Part shown: piece by piece, positions 8,754 to 17,011 of the stretch | How the letters are laid out: each line of letters opens with the position of its first letter | Numbering within the stretch: the stretch's first letter is position 1 | DNA from: Candidatus Nanosynbacter sp. HMT-352 | Lineage (GTDB): Bacteria > Patescibacteriota > Saccharimonadia > Saccharimonadales > Saccharimonadaceae | Length of the DNA stretch: 64,000 bases | Direction: 5' to 3' | Assembly (NCBI RefSeq): GCF_021222645.1 | Contig: NZ_CP089520.1 | Location: forward strand, 558,001-622,000 | The notes under the pieces: model-generated | Told to the model about the DNA's origin: nothing | Database searches by the model: none | The model's input: the letters and a program-made list of their open reading frames with translations, nothing else | Program-made: the position numbers and the translations under genes

Positions 8754-8759
8754 TTTATA
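8754..8759 (-). promoter_or_regulatory. -10 box of the arginine deiminase operon
   Basis: TATAAA on the minus strand lies about 16 nt downstream of a GTTACA-like -35. It predicts a leader just long enough to hold the GGGGAGGG ribosome binding site. Confidence 0.45.
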
Positions 8760-8785
8760 TTAGTGATGTTTTAATTGTAACACGT

Positions 8786-9418
8786 TTATGTTTTTGGGCA
8801 AGAGGAGATGATTGCCAGACTAGCTTCAGTTCTGACCGCGAATTGTCGATTAACTTTCAGCCATTCATCAGTAGCTTTTGCAGCGCCCGGCAGAGCTTCA
8901 TTTGCGTAATCATCGACAATAATTATCGCGTCTTCGTTAAACTTACTTTCACAAACCCGAAAAGAATCGACAATTGACTCATAAAAATCACCATCAAAAA
9001 ACGCAAACATAATATTTTCCGGCGCGTCATCAGAAGTAAAATCAGAAAACCAGCCTTTGTGAATAATCGGCGACTTCAGCCCCGCTTTCTTAAAATTCTG
9101 GACAAATGTCTTACGCGGCGCTAATAACTCGCCAGCCTTAAATTGATCACCCGCAGCGCTATTATCCTTCTGGGTTTTTTCCGGCAATCCCGCAAATGAA
9201 TCGTAAACATGAAACTCGCCCGTAAAATCATAAGCGTCCAATAGTCGGCGAATAAACAAACTAGTCGTGCCAACATAACAACCAAACTCCACAATATTTC
9301 CAGTGGCGCCACGGCGTAAAGTTTTCTCCAACTCTCTTAAAAGCGCACCAAGCTCTTTTATATCGACTTGGTCGGAAATGATCGGGTATTTAGTGAGGAG
9401 TTGGTCTGCGATATTCAT
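8786..9418 (-). CDS. TylF/MycF-like class I SAM-dependent methyltransferase
   Basis: This 210-residue protein resembles macrocin O-methyltransferase (TylF) family enzymes. It has the SAM-binding motif NIVEFGCYVGTTSLF (about residues 41-55), VYDSFAGLPEKT, and the metal/catalytic acidic motifs FFDGDFYES and IIVDDYAN. Such enzymes methylate hydroxyl groups, often of sugars, so a role in surface-glycan modification is possible but only inferred. The gene stands alone between the arc operon and a divergent TIKI-like gene. TATAAT ends 6 nt before the ATG, so it is predicted leaderless. Confidence 0.8.
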   Translation of the reverse strand: MNIADQLLTKYPIISDQVDIKELGALLRELEKTLRRGATGNIVEFGCYVGTTSLFIRRLLDAYDFTGEFHVYDSFAGLPEKTQKDNSAAGDQFKAGELLAPRKTFVQNFKKAGLKSPIIHKGWFSDFTSDDAPENIMFAFFDGDFYESIVDSFRVCESKFNEDAIIIVDDYANEALPGAAKATDEWLKVNRQFAVRTEASLAIISSCPKT

Positions 9419-9424
9419 GACTTA

Positions 9425-9453
9425 ATTATAAATAGTTCGCCAAATATCGACAA
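9425..9453 (-). promoter_or_regulatory. Leaderless promoter of the TylF-like gene
   Basis: TTGTCG (9448-9453), a 17-nt spacer and TATAAT (9425-9430) put +1 on the A of the ATG at 9418. Confidence 0.62.
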
Positions 9454-9515
9454 ATTATCAACGACGCGGCTCTATATATTTACAGTTTTATGAAGTAAAC
9501 TATCAATTAGCACCT

Positions 9516-10256
9516 ATGAATAACCACGATATTATCAAAACATTTTTACCAAAACAACTAGACATAAGACGGTTAAATCTGTTTCAATCCACATTGCGAA
9601 AATCAAACATAATTGTATACGGCGAAATTCACGGTATAAAAGAAAATGCCAACGTCGTCTATACTCTAGTTAAGAAACTTGGCGTAAAACGATTAGCTAT
9701 TGAGGCCAGCCCCGCCGTATCCAACTTCATCAATTCGGTAAAGACCGGCTCTTACGATTTTTCCTTAGTTGATGAAGACCTTTTTGACTTAAGCGTTCTA
9801 TCTCTTGAGATGATAAAAACGATAGCAATTCTTCTACAGCAAAACCAACTTAAAGAGCTCGTTTTTATTGATACATTTTTTGACAATTTAGATGAGAACG
9901 CCGTCATATCACCAAGCCCGCAGAAACGAGAAGAACAACTAGCTAAAAATATCCTTAAAATTGACGATTCCCTATTAACATTATGTATTATGGGGCAATG
10001 GCACACGCAACCTGAAGTCGTTAAAAATGGCGAAACGCAACATAAATCAGCGCTATATCGCTTAAGGAAAATAAAGCCAAATGTGCCGTTTATTCACAAT
10101 GTCTACCGACAAGGACAATTATTTAACGACGGAAAAATAATTGAACTTCCGAAAAACCCATCAATTCCACCTTATTATGAAATTGTCCAGAAAACTGATA
10201 TTGATTTCGATTTGCACACGCCAAAAGCTACAAAAATATCACTATATAAAAAGTAG
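9516..10256 (+). CDS. TIKI/ChaN-like (EreA/TraB superfamily) hypothetical protein
   Basis: This 246-residue protein has no signal peptide. Two sequence marks match the TIKI/ChaN/erythromycin-esterase superfamily: an N-terminal GEIHG (about residue 37) followed by an RLAIEASP strand, and a C-terminal GQWHT motif. In the family, paired Glu and His residues form the active or metal/haem site of hydrolase-like proteins. The substrate is unknown and the assignment rests only on these motifs. No clear Shine-Dalgarno site precedes the ATG, and a TAAACT box at 9496-9501 would give an ~8-nt leader. It converges with the ABC exporter at 10264, 7 nt away. Confidence 0.6.
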   Translation: MNNHDIIKTFLPKQLDIRRLNLFQSTLRKSNIIVYGEIHGIKENANVVYTLVKKLGVKRLAIEASPAVSNFINSVKTGSYDFSLVDEDLFDLSVLSLEMIKTIAILLQQNQLKELVFIDTFFDNLDENAVISPSPQKREEQLAKNILKIDDSLLTLCIMGQWHTQPEVVKNGETQHKSALYRLRKIKPNVPFIHNVYRQGQLFNDGKIIELPKNPSIPPYYEIVQKTDIDFDLHTPKATKISLYKK

Positions 10257-10263
10257 TAGTCAA

Positions 10264-12258
10264 CTACTCAGCAAACTGGCTATTATACAGATCGGCGTAA
10301 AATCCATTTTGCTTCAGCAGAGTTTCGTGATTTCCCTGCTCAATAATATTTCCGTCCTTAACCACCAAAATCAAATCGGCGTCGCGAATGGTACTCAAAC
10401 GGTGCGCGATAACAAAACTAGTTTTTCCCTGCATCAACTTATCCATGGCTTTTTGGATAAGGACCTCGGTGCGTGTATCAACCGAGCTTGTCGCTTCATC
10501 CAGAATCAGCATTGGCGCTTTTTCTAGCATCGCCCTAGCAATTGTCAGCAGCTGCTTTTCTCCCTGGGAAATGTTAGCAGCCTCCTCACCCAAGACCATA
10601 TCATATCCACCCGACAGCGACCGCACAAAATGATCAACATGCGCTTCTTTGGCGGTTTTTATCATCTCTTCCTCGGTAGCTTTTGGATTGCCATACATCA
10701 AATTCTGACGAATCGTGCCATTAAACAGCCACGTATCTTGTAGCACCATGCCAAACATTTGACGCACATCGCTGCGTTTCATTCTACGAATATCCACGCC
10801 GTCAATTTTAATCGAACCACTATTAATCTCATAAAATCGCATCAGCAAGTTAACTAGCGTCGTTTTGCCAGCACCAGTTGGACCGACAATCGCCACACGC
10901 TGACCTGGCTTAATGTGCGCCGACAAACCTTTGATGATAGTCTGGTCTGGCTTATAACCAAAGACGACGTTGTCGAATTCAACTTCGCCTTTTACGTTAG
11001 ACAATTTTACCAAGTTATTCGATTCAACCGCTTCTTCTGGCTCATCCAAAAACTCAAACACTCGCTCGGCGGCAGCAGCTGTCGATTGCAAAATATTAGC
11101 AATATTAGCAACCTGAACCAGCGGCTGATTGAACTGATCGACATACTGAATAAACGCCTGAATATCGCCGATTTTTAACCGACCGTTAATTGCCAACCAT
11201 CCGCCCAGAATTGCCATCACCACATAGCCAATATTGCCAATAAAGTTCATAATCGGATAAATCAATCCGGAAAAGAATTGAGCCTTCCAGGCGCTTTCCT
11301 GAAGCTGATTATTAATCTTAGAGAATTTAGCAATCGATTTCTTCCGACCATTGAAAACGCGCATTACTTGATGACCCCCATACATTTCTTCAATGTGGCC
11401 ATTAAGTTCGCCCAGCTGAGTCTGCTGATGTAAAAATTGTTTTTGTGAGTTTTTAGCAATTAACGTAATCACACCGCCCGCCAGCGGAAGCACCAGCAGC
11501 GCAACTAGCGACATTTGCCAACTAATCGAAAACATCATCACCAAAATCCCCAGTACCGTAACCGTTGAAGTTACAATTTGCGACAAACTCTGATTTAGCG
11601 TTTGACTAATCGTATCGACGTCATTAGTTATGCGACTAAGAACTTCACCGTAAGTTTGCTTATCGAAATAACTCAGCGGCAATCGATTTATTTTTTCAGA
11701 CAATTGTTGTCGCATTCTGAAAGTCACAGTTTGCGTTACCTGAGTCATTATCCAAGTTTGAATATAACGAAAAATCGCGCTCAGTACGTACAGCCCAATC
11801 AACAAAATAACAATTCGCCAAATAGCGTCAAAATGAAATTCTGGACGTCGACTGACATCTAACTTTTTAATCACCTCAAGCTGACTTGACGGAATCTGTT
11901 TTTCAATCTCCGACTTATTCGGCAATCGGTTCAAAACGTCCGCGCCAGTAGTTCCCGCTGGCAAAGAAACACCTTTTGGCAATTTGCTAGTAATCGCCTC
12001 GTAGGCTTTCATATTGACATAATCATCAACAATTTGATTCGTCGCGCCGCCTAAAATCTTCGGGCTGGCAATCGCAAAAATCGTACTCCCAATTGCAAAA
12101 ACTAACACCATCAACATTTGCCATCGAAAATCCGACAAATATTTAATCAGCTTCTTGACTGTTCCCTTGAAATCTTTAGCCTTTTCGCCAGTGCCCATTC
12201 CGCCCATCGGGCCGCCCATTCGTACTTGCTGACGTTTTTTCGTGGTTTGCCTAGACAT
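10264..12258 (-). CDS. ABC exporter half-transporter, catalytically complete subunit
   Basis: This 664-residue protein is an N-terminal six-helix membrane domain fused to an ATP-binding domain. The ATPase part shows Walker A GPTGAGKTT, the signature ISQGEKQ and Walker B MLILDEATSSVD with the catalytic glutamate. The N-terminus carries a Gly/Met-rich stretch (GGPMGGMGTG). The membrane domain has a long loop between its first two helices (about residues 70-130). With the partner at 12258, whose stop overlaps this start (TAATG), it should form a heterodimeric lipid, peptide or multidrug exporter of the TM287/288 or LmrCD type. The substrate is not deducible. Confidence 0.92.
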   Translation of the reverse strand: MSRQTTKKRQQVRMGGPMGGMGTGEKAKDFKGTVKKLIKYLSDFRWQMLMVLVFAIGSTIFAIASPKILGGATNQIVDDYVNMKAYEAITSKLPKGVSLPAGTTGADVLNRLPNKSEIEKQIPSSQLEVIKKLDVSRRPEFHFDAIWRIVILLIGLYVLSAIFRYIQTWIMTQVTQTVTFRMRQQLSEKINRLPLSYFDKQTYGEVLSRITNDVDTISQTLNQSLSQIVTSTVTVLGILVMMFSISWQMSLVALLVLPLAGGVITLIAKNSQKQFLHQQTQLGELNGHIEEMYGGHQVMRVFNGRKKSIAKFSKINNQLQESAWKAQFFSGLIYPIMNFIGNIGYVVMAILGGWLAINGRLKIGDIQAFIQYVDQFNQPLVQVANIANILQSTAAAAERVFEFLDEPEEAVESNNLVKLSNVKGEVEFDNVVFGYKPDQTIIKGLSAHIKPGQRVAIVGPTGAGKTTLVNLLMRFYEINSGSIKIDGVDIRRMKRSDVRQMFGMVLQDTWLFNGTIRQNLMYGNPKATEEEMIKTAKEAHVDHFVRSLSGGYDMVLGEEAANISQGEKQLLTIARAMLEKAPMLILDEATSSVDTRTEVLIQKAMDKLMQGKTSFVIAHRLSTIRDADLILVVKDGNIIEQGNHETLLKQNGFYADLYNSQFAE

Positions 12259-14018
12259 TAAAGCACTCCTTTCGCAGCAATAGACATTTTCTGTAAATCA
12301 TCTTCCGAGAGTTGCGAAGCGGCAATTTCTTGATAGACCTCACAATTTCTCATCAATTCCTGATGAGTTCCTTGACCGACAATCTTACCCTCATCCATCA
12401 CGATTATTTTATCGGCATTCATAATTGTATTTATTCGCTGACCAACAATTAACACGGTTTTATTCTTAGTTTCCTTTGCAAGCACAGCCCGCAACTTCGC
12501 GTCAGTTTTAAAATCCAACGCTGAAAACGAATCGTCAAAAATATAAACATTCGGTTCAACCGCAATAGCCCTCGCAATCGACAAACGCTGACGCTGACCG
12601 CCAGAAACATTGCTACCGCCCTGAGCGATTTCACTTTTATAGCCATTTTTTAACTCGCTAATAAATTCTTCCGCTTGGGCAATTTTGGCCGCTTTTTCAA
12701 CCAACTTATCACTAGCCTCAGCATTGCCATATTTGATATTGCTAGCAACCGTTCCACTAAACAGCACACCTTTTTGCGGCACGTAACCAATTTGACCAGA
12801 CAAATCTTCCAATTTCAGACTTCTAATATCAACGTCATCAAGCAAAATCTGCCCCGCCGAAACATCATAGAAACGAGGAATCAAATTAATCAACGTCGAC
12901 TTTCCCGAACCAGTACTGCCAATAAACGCCGTTGTCTGACCAGGTTCAGCTACAAAATTAATATCCGAAAGTACTGGCAAATCCGCGTCAGGATAAGTAA
13001 ATGTAACGTCCTTAAATTCAATTTTTCCCTTGGCATCTTTTGGTAATTTTTTCGGCGACTTCGGGTCAATAATTGACGGCATTGTATCCAAAACTTCTCC
13101 GACTCGGCGCACCGATACGGCGGCTCGCGGCACCATAATAAACACCATTGACAGCAACAAGAACGAGATTATCACCTGCATCGCGTATTCCAAAAATGCC
13201 ATCATATTACCAATTTGCAAATTGCCACTACTTATCAAATGCGCGCCAAACCACACAATTGCCACACTCGAAAAGTTCATCACTAAAGTCATAATCGGAT
13301 CAAGCAACATCATCAAACGATTCACAAATAAGTTCATCTTGTTCAATTCCACGTTAGCTTCTTGGAATTTTTTCTGCTCAATCTTCTCGTTATGGAACGC
13401 ACGAATAACTTTCAGTCCAACCAAATTTTCCCGCGCTACCAAATTAAGTTTATCCACCAGAGTCTGCAATTTCTTAAACCTAGGTACGGCAATCGTAAAT
13501 AGTGTAGCGATCACCACAAACAAAACGAACACCGCCAAAGCGATAATCCAGCTCAGGTCTGGCGCATTATTCATGGCTTTTTGCAGACCACCAATTGCCA
13601 TAATCGGTGCCATTAATGCCAACCTCAGTAGCATTATTGACGTTGTTTGAATCTGCTGAATATCATTCGTTGAGCGCGTAATCAGCGACGCCGTAGAAAA
13701 CTTATTAAAGTCCGCCAAAGAAAAACTTTCTATTCGTTCAAACAATTTCAATCGCAATTTTTGCGCCATTCCCGTAGCAATTCGCGCCGCCAAAAAACCC
13801 ACGACAATTGAACAAAACCCACCAGCCGCCGTCACTAAAATCATCATCAAGCCATTATTCCAAATCGCCGACATGTCTTGTTTAATAATGCCGTTATTGA
13901 CAATTTCCGACATTTTATCCGGCAGCCACAAATTCGCCATCACAACGCCATACGTGAATCCAATCAAGATGATAAACATTAGCCAGTAGCCGCTAAAAAT
14001 TCGTAAAATATGTTTCAT
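12258..14018 (-). CDS. ABC exporter half-transporter, degenerate-site subunit
   Basis: This 586-residue membrane-ATPase fusion is the first gene of the exporter pair. It has Walker A GSTGSGKST and a canonical signature VSGGQRQRLS, but Walker B reads VYIFDDSFSALD, with Asp in place of the catalytic Glu. That substitution marks the degenerate composite site found in one subunit of heterodimeric exporters. AAAGGAC precedes the ATG, and a TATAAT at 14051-14056 predicts a leader of about 26 nt. The next gene overlaps the stop by 1 nt, so 1:1 co-expression is likely. Confidence 0.92.
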   Translation of the reverse strand: MKHILRIFSGYWLMFIILIGFTYGVVMANLWLPDKMSEIVNNGIIKQDMSAIWNNGLMMILVTAAGGFCSIVVGFLAARIATGMAQKLRLKLFERIESFSLADFNKFSTASLITRSTNDIQQIQTTSIMLLRLALMAPIMAIGGLQKAMNNAPDLSWIIALAVFVLFVVIATLFTIAVPRFKKLQTLVDKLNLVARENLVGLKVIRAFHNEKIEQKKFQEANVELNKMNLFVNRLMMLLDPIMTLVMNFSSVAIVWFGAHLISSGNLQIGNMMAFLEYAMQVIISFLLLSMVFIMVPRAAVSVRRVGEVLDTMPSIIDPKSPKKLPKDAKGKIEFKDVTFTYPDADLPVLSDINFVAEPGQTTAFIGSTGSGKSTLINLIPRFYDVSAGQILLDDVDIRSLKLEDLSGQIGYVPQKGVLFSGTVASNIKYGNAEASDKLVEKAAKIAQAEEFISELKNGYKSEIAQGGSNVSGGQRQRLSIARAIAVEPNVYIFDDSFSALDFKTDAKLRAVLAKETKNKTVLIVGQRINTIMNADKIIVMDEGKIVGQGTHQELMRNCEVYQEIAASQLSEDDLQKMSIAAKGVL

Positions 14019-14050
14019 TTATAGTCCTTTACGCTCTAAGTCCACCTTAT

Positions 14051-14056
14051 ATTATA
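14051..14056 (-). promoter_or_regulatory. -10 box of the ABC exporter operon
   Basis: TATAAT on the minus strand predicts a start near 14044, giving a ~26-nt leader that contains an AAAGGA ribosome binding site. No convincing -35 was seen. Confidence 0.45.
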
Positions 14057-14118
14057 TCATTGGGAGTTAGTCGATTACACTTTAACAATTACAATTAGAC
14101 AAAAATATCTGTTAGTTT

Positions 14119-14124
14119 TATACT
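14119..14124 (+). promoter_or_regulatory. -10 box upstream of tRNA-Pro
   Basis: TATACT, with TTAGAC about 18 nt upstream, predicts transcription start about 6 nt before the mature tRNA 5' end. Confidence 0.45.
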
Positions 14125-14136
14125 GTTTTTTAGCGT

Positions 14137-14213
14137 CGGGGTGTGGCGCAGCTCGGTAGCGCGCACCGTTCGGGACGGTGAGGTCGCTGGTTCAAATCCA
14201 GTCACCCCGACCA
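14137..14213 (+). tRNA. tRNA-Pro (CGG)
   Basis: A full cloverleaf can be drawn: acceptor CGGGGTG/CACCCCG, anticodon stem CACCG/CGGTG around loop TTCGGGA (anticodon CGG), T-arm with GGTTCAAATCC, discriminator A and an encoded CCA (14211-14213). The length is 77 nt. No rRNA or other tRNA is adjacent. Confidence 0.96.
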
Positions 14214-14278
14214 TAAAATTATTGAGCGTACGTTCAATTTAATTGGACCTCTGGCTATTAGCAATTAAAGGAGGTTTT

Positions 14279-14746
14279 ATGCGACGAAGAGTAAACGTAC
14301 GCGGAATTATCATCAACAACAAGGACGAACTTTTTTGTCAAAAATTAACCGCAAACACCGGCAAAGGTCGTGATTTTTGGTGTACACCGGGCGGCGGTTT
14401 GGAAATGGGCGAAAGCTTGCTGGACGGCTTGCGTCGAGAAATGATTGAGGAAACTGGCGTCAAACCAGAAATTGGTAAGCTGTTATTTATTCAGCAATTC
14501 GCCGAATCAGACGAACAATCAGTGCACGGCCCAAATGAACAATTGGAGTTTTTCTTCCTCATCACCAACTGGCAAGATTACCAGCACATCAACCTGGGGC
14601 AAACGTCGCACGGCGTCGAGGAAGTAGCGGAATGCGGCTTTATCGATCCGAAAACGACGCGAATTTTACCGAGTTATCTGACAGAGGTTGACCTGGACCA
14701 GCTGGTTAACAAATTGACAGAAGTCCCAGTTCTAAGCGAATTATAG
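14279..14746 (+). CDS. NUDIX hydrolase
   Basis: This 155-residue protein has a complete NUDIX box (GGGLEMGESL..REMIEETG, Gx5Ex7REUxEExGU), which binds Mg2+ and hydrolyses nucleoside-diphosphate-linked substrates such as oxidised nucleotides or nucleotide sugars. An upstream in-frame ATG at 14243 is rejected, because AAAGGAGG (14268-14274) sits ideally before the ATG at 14279, giving MRRRVNVRGIII. The gene lies alone between tRNA-Pro and the convergent amino-acid importer. The substrate cannot be predicted. Confidence 0.9.
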   Translation: MRRRVNVRGIIINNKDELFCQKLTANTGKGRDFWCTPGGGLEMGESLLDGLRREMIEETGVKPEIGKLLFIQQFAESDEQSVHGPNEQLEFFFLITNWQDYQHINLGQTSHGVEEVAECGFIDPKTTRILPSYLTEVDLDQLVNKLTEVPVLSEL

Positions 14747-14760
14747 CGAGGTCACTCGGG

Positions 14761-15483
14761 CTATTTGGCGAAGAATTTTTTAGCGCGTTCAGTTTTCGGG
14801 TGATCCATAACTTGTTCAGGCGTCCCATTTTCGATTATTTCGCCCTTGTCTAAGAAAATCATCCTAGTCCCGACTTCACGGGCGAATTTCATCTCGTGCG
14901 TAACGATTACCATCGTCATTCCCTTTTTGGCAACTTTCCTAATCACGTCCAAAACTTCGCCAATCATCTCTGGGTCTAGCGCTGAAGTAGGCTCGTCAAA
15001 AAGCATGATTTTCGGCTCCATCGCTAGCGCCCGCGCAATTGCTACTCGCTGTTTTTGACCGCCAGACAAACTATTCGGCGAAGCGTCCGCTTTGTCTAAT
15101 AGCCCAACATCGTCCAATAAACTTCGCGCCAATTTTGTCGCTTTTTGATCTGAAAATTTACGCAGTTTTTTCGGAGCTAATTTAATATTTTCAATCACGC
15201 TCAAATTTGGAAACAGATTAAATTGCTGAAAAACCATGCCAATATTCTGACGCAACGCGTTCAAGTTTACGTGTGGATCAGTAATTTTCACTCCATCGAC
15301 AATAATCTCGCCTGAAGTCGGCTCCTCCAGCAAGTTCAGACAACGCAAGAATGTCGACTTGCCAGAACCACTAGAACCAACCACAACAACAATCTCACCC
15401 TCTTCAATTTCTACGTCAATATCGCGAAGAACTCGATTTGTGCCAAACGTTTTTTTCAAGTTTTTAACGCTGATCATCGTCAT
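14761..15483 (-). CDS. Polar amino-acid ABC transporter ATPase
   Basis: This 240-residue ATPase of the GlnQ/HisP type has Walker [10 protein letters not shown], signature [16 protein letters not shown], Walker [15 protein letters not shown] and the switch histidine in VTHEMKFA. It energises uptake through the permease at 15464, with which it overlaps by 20 nt, and the binding protein at 16171. Importing amino acids fits an organism dependent on its surroundings, and arginine for the arc operon is an obvious but unproven substrate. Confidence 0.93.
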   Translation of the reverse strand: MTMISVKNLKKTFGTNRVLRDIDVEIEEGEIVVVVGSSGSGKSTFLRCLNLLEEPTSGEIIVDGVKITDPHVNLNALRQNIGMVFQQFNLFPNLSVIENIKLAPKKLRKFSDQKATKLARSLLDDVGLLDKADASPNSLSGGQKQRVAIARALAMEPKIMLFDEPTSALDPEMIGEVLDVIRKVAKKGMTMVIVTHEMKFAREVGTRMIFLDKGEIIENGTPEQVMDHPKTERAKKFFAK

Positions 15484-16174
15484 GCTTCAATTTCCTTTCT
15501 ACTCGCGCCATTACTCGCGTAAAAATCGCCGTCAAAATTAAGTACATCGCTGCAGCGGCAAATAGCGATTGAAAAGCTGTCGCCGTTTGAAAACGAATAT
15601 TGTCCGCGCCTCGCATAATATCATTCAGGCCAATCCAACCAACAACCGAGGTTTCCTTTAATAGCGCGATAAATTCACTAATCAACGCCGGCAACGAATT
15701 TCTCATTGCTTGCGGCAAAATAACCAGCCGCATTGCCTGCCAATTACTCAATCCCAAAGACCTGGCTGCTTCCATTTGACCCTTGTCAATACTCTGAATT
15801 CCGCCACGAATAATCTCAGCGATGTACGCGCCGCTATTTATCCCAAACGCTACCGCCGCCACAAAAATCTTCGGCATAAATTGGTACGATCCAAAAACGA
15901 CGTAATACATAATCAATAGCTGAACCAAAAGTGGCGTACCGCGAATAATATCGACATAAATTTTTCCCAAACTAGCTAGCGGATTAAAGTTCGCGAGTCT
16001 GCTTGTTTTCATCCTGCCAAATGGTCGTAAATTCGACGTGCGCATCAGGGCGACAAGTACACCAATTGCTGATCCTAAAATCAGCGACAACACAGTCAAA
16101 ACCAGCGTCACCTCTAATCCATGCCATAAAAATAGCCATCGACCGCCGCCAAAAATCACTTCCCAAAAATTCAC
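15464..16174 (-). CDS. Polar amino-acid ABC transporter permease
   Basis: This 236-residue permease of the HisM/GlnP family has about five hydrophobic segments and the EAA loop [22 protein letters not shown], which contacts the ATPase. [13 protein letters not shown] near residues 70-85 is also a family hallmark. It starts at GTG 16174, with GGAGG 7 nt upstream, and overlaps the end of the binding-protein gene. A single permease gene implies a homodimer. Confidence 0.92.
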   Translation of the reverse strand: MNFWEVIFGGGRWLFLWHGLEVTLVLTVLSLILGSAIGVLVALMRTSNLRPFGRMKTSRLANFNPLASLGKIYVDIIRGTPLLVQLLIMYYVVFGSYQFMPKIFVAAVAFGINSGAYIAEIIRGGIQSIDKGQMEAARSLGLSNWQAMRLVILPQAMRNSLPALISEFIALLKETSVVGWIGLNDIMRGADNIRFQTATAFQSLFAAAAMYLILTAIFTRVMARVERKLKHDDDQR

Positions 16175-16962
16175 AATTTAGCCTCCTCGCCAAAATATTT
16201 GCGGATTAATTTTTCATAGCGACCATCTTTTTTCATCTTGGCAATTTCTTTATTGACCTTTTCTAGGAGGTCTTTATTGTCCTTCTTAATAGCAATCGCA
16301 TAACTTTCATCACTGAGCGCGCCCGGTAAGATTTCTAGGTCAGAAAATCCAGCCGAATATTGCTTTGCGGGAGCGTCGTCCAGAATAACCGCTTCAATTT
16401 TTCCCGAACTTAATTCCTGCAAAACACTCGGTGCGGTTTGGAATTGTGTGACTGATGCTCCAGCAATTTTAGACGCCAAAGTATCGCCAGTCGTACCCAG
16501 CTGTACGCCAATTTTTCGCCCTGGTAATTGATATTTATTGCGAATCGGACTACCCTTTTTAACAATTATTCTCTGCGACGCCGAATAATACGGATCTGAA
16601 AACAACGCATTTTTTTCTCGCTCGGGCGTCACCGTCATTCCAGCCGCCACCATATCAATTTGACCACTATCCAACGCTGGCAATAGCCCATCAAACGACA
16701 TATCTTCGACCTTCAAATCCTTACCCAAGCTTTTAGCAATTTCCCTCGCCAGATCAACATCAAACCCAACCACTTGATTATTGTCAATATATTCAAACGG
16801 CTTGAATCCAGCATTCGTGCCCATCACCAAAACATCAGTTTTTGAGCCAATTACGCCATCTCTATGTAAAATATCGCCCAACATCAAACAAATCATCCCC
16901 GCAAATAAAACCAGCCCAATCCACCAACTAATTCCGAATGTGCGCGCCTTATTCTTGTTCAT
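16171..16962 (-). CDS. Amino-acid ABC transporter substrate-binding protein
   Basis: This family-3 solute-binding protein of 263 residues begins at ATG 16962 (MNKNKARTFG), with a membrane/signal segment at about residues 11-31. No lipobox cysteine is obvious, so it is probably held by an uncleaved N-terminal anchor. Fold markers include GTNAGFKPFEYIDNNQVVGFDVD, DMVAAGMTVTPER and DDAPAKQY. A longer frame back to 17067 exists, but TATAAT (16969-16974) ends 6 nt before 16962 and fixes a leaderless start there. It heads the operon SBP-permease-ATPase and is divergent from the LTA-synthase-like gene. Confidence 0.9.
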   Translation of the reverse strand: MNKNKARTFGISWWIGLVLFAGMICLMLGDILHRDGVIGSKTDVLVMGTNAGFKPFEYIDNNQVVGFDVDLAREIAKSLGKDLKVEDMSFDGLLPALDSGQIDMVAAGMTVTPEREKNALFSDPYYSASQRIIVKKGSPIRNKYQLPGRKIGVQLGTTGDTLASKIAGASVTQFQTAPSVLQELSSGKIEAVILDDAPAKQYSAGFSDLEILPGALSDESYAIAIKKDNKDLLEKVNKEIAKMKKDGRYEKLIRKYFGEEAKL

Positions 16963-16968
16963 GCTTTT

Positions 16969-16974
16969 ATTATA
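16969..16974 (-). promoter_or_regulatory. -10 box, leaderless promoter of the amino-acid importer
   Basis: TATAAT ends 6 nt before the ATG at 16962, so the predicted +1 is the start codon. This is the main reason for choosing this start over upstream ATGs. Confidence 0.6.
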
Positions 16975-17002
16975 CCCCTTCATCCGCAAAAAACGTAAGT
17001 GA

Positions 17003-17008
17003 TATAAT
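17003..17008 (+). promoter_or_regulatory. Extended -10 of the LTA-synthase-like gene
   Basis: TGATATAAT (hexamer 17003-17008) predicts +1 at 17015, which is the GTG codon directly after the ATG at 17012. A leaderless GTG start is therefore possible. Confidence 0.5.
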
Positions 17009-17011
17009 AGA

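Noticed and set aside
13030..13650. 206-codon plus-strand frame antisense to the ABC exporter gene
   Set aside because: The composition is a reverse-complement shadow (Ile/Thr/Asn-rich) and the sense strand encodes clear ABC motifs.
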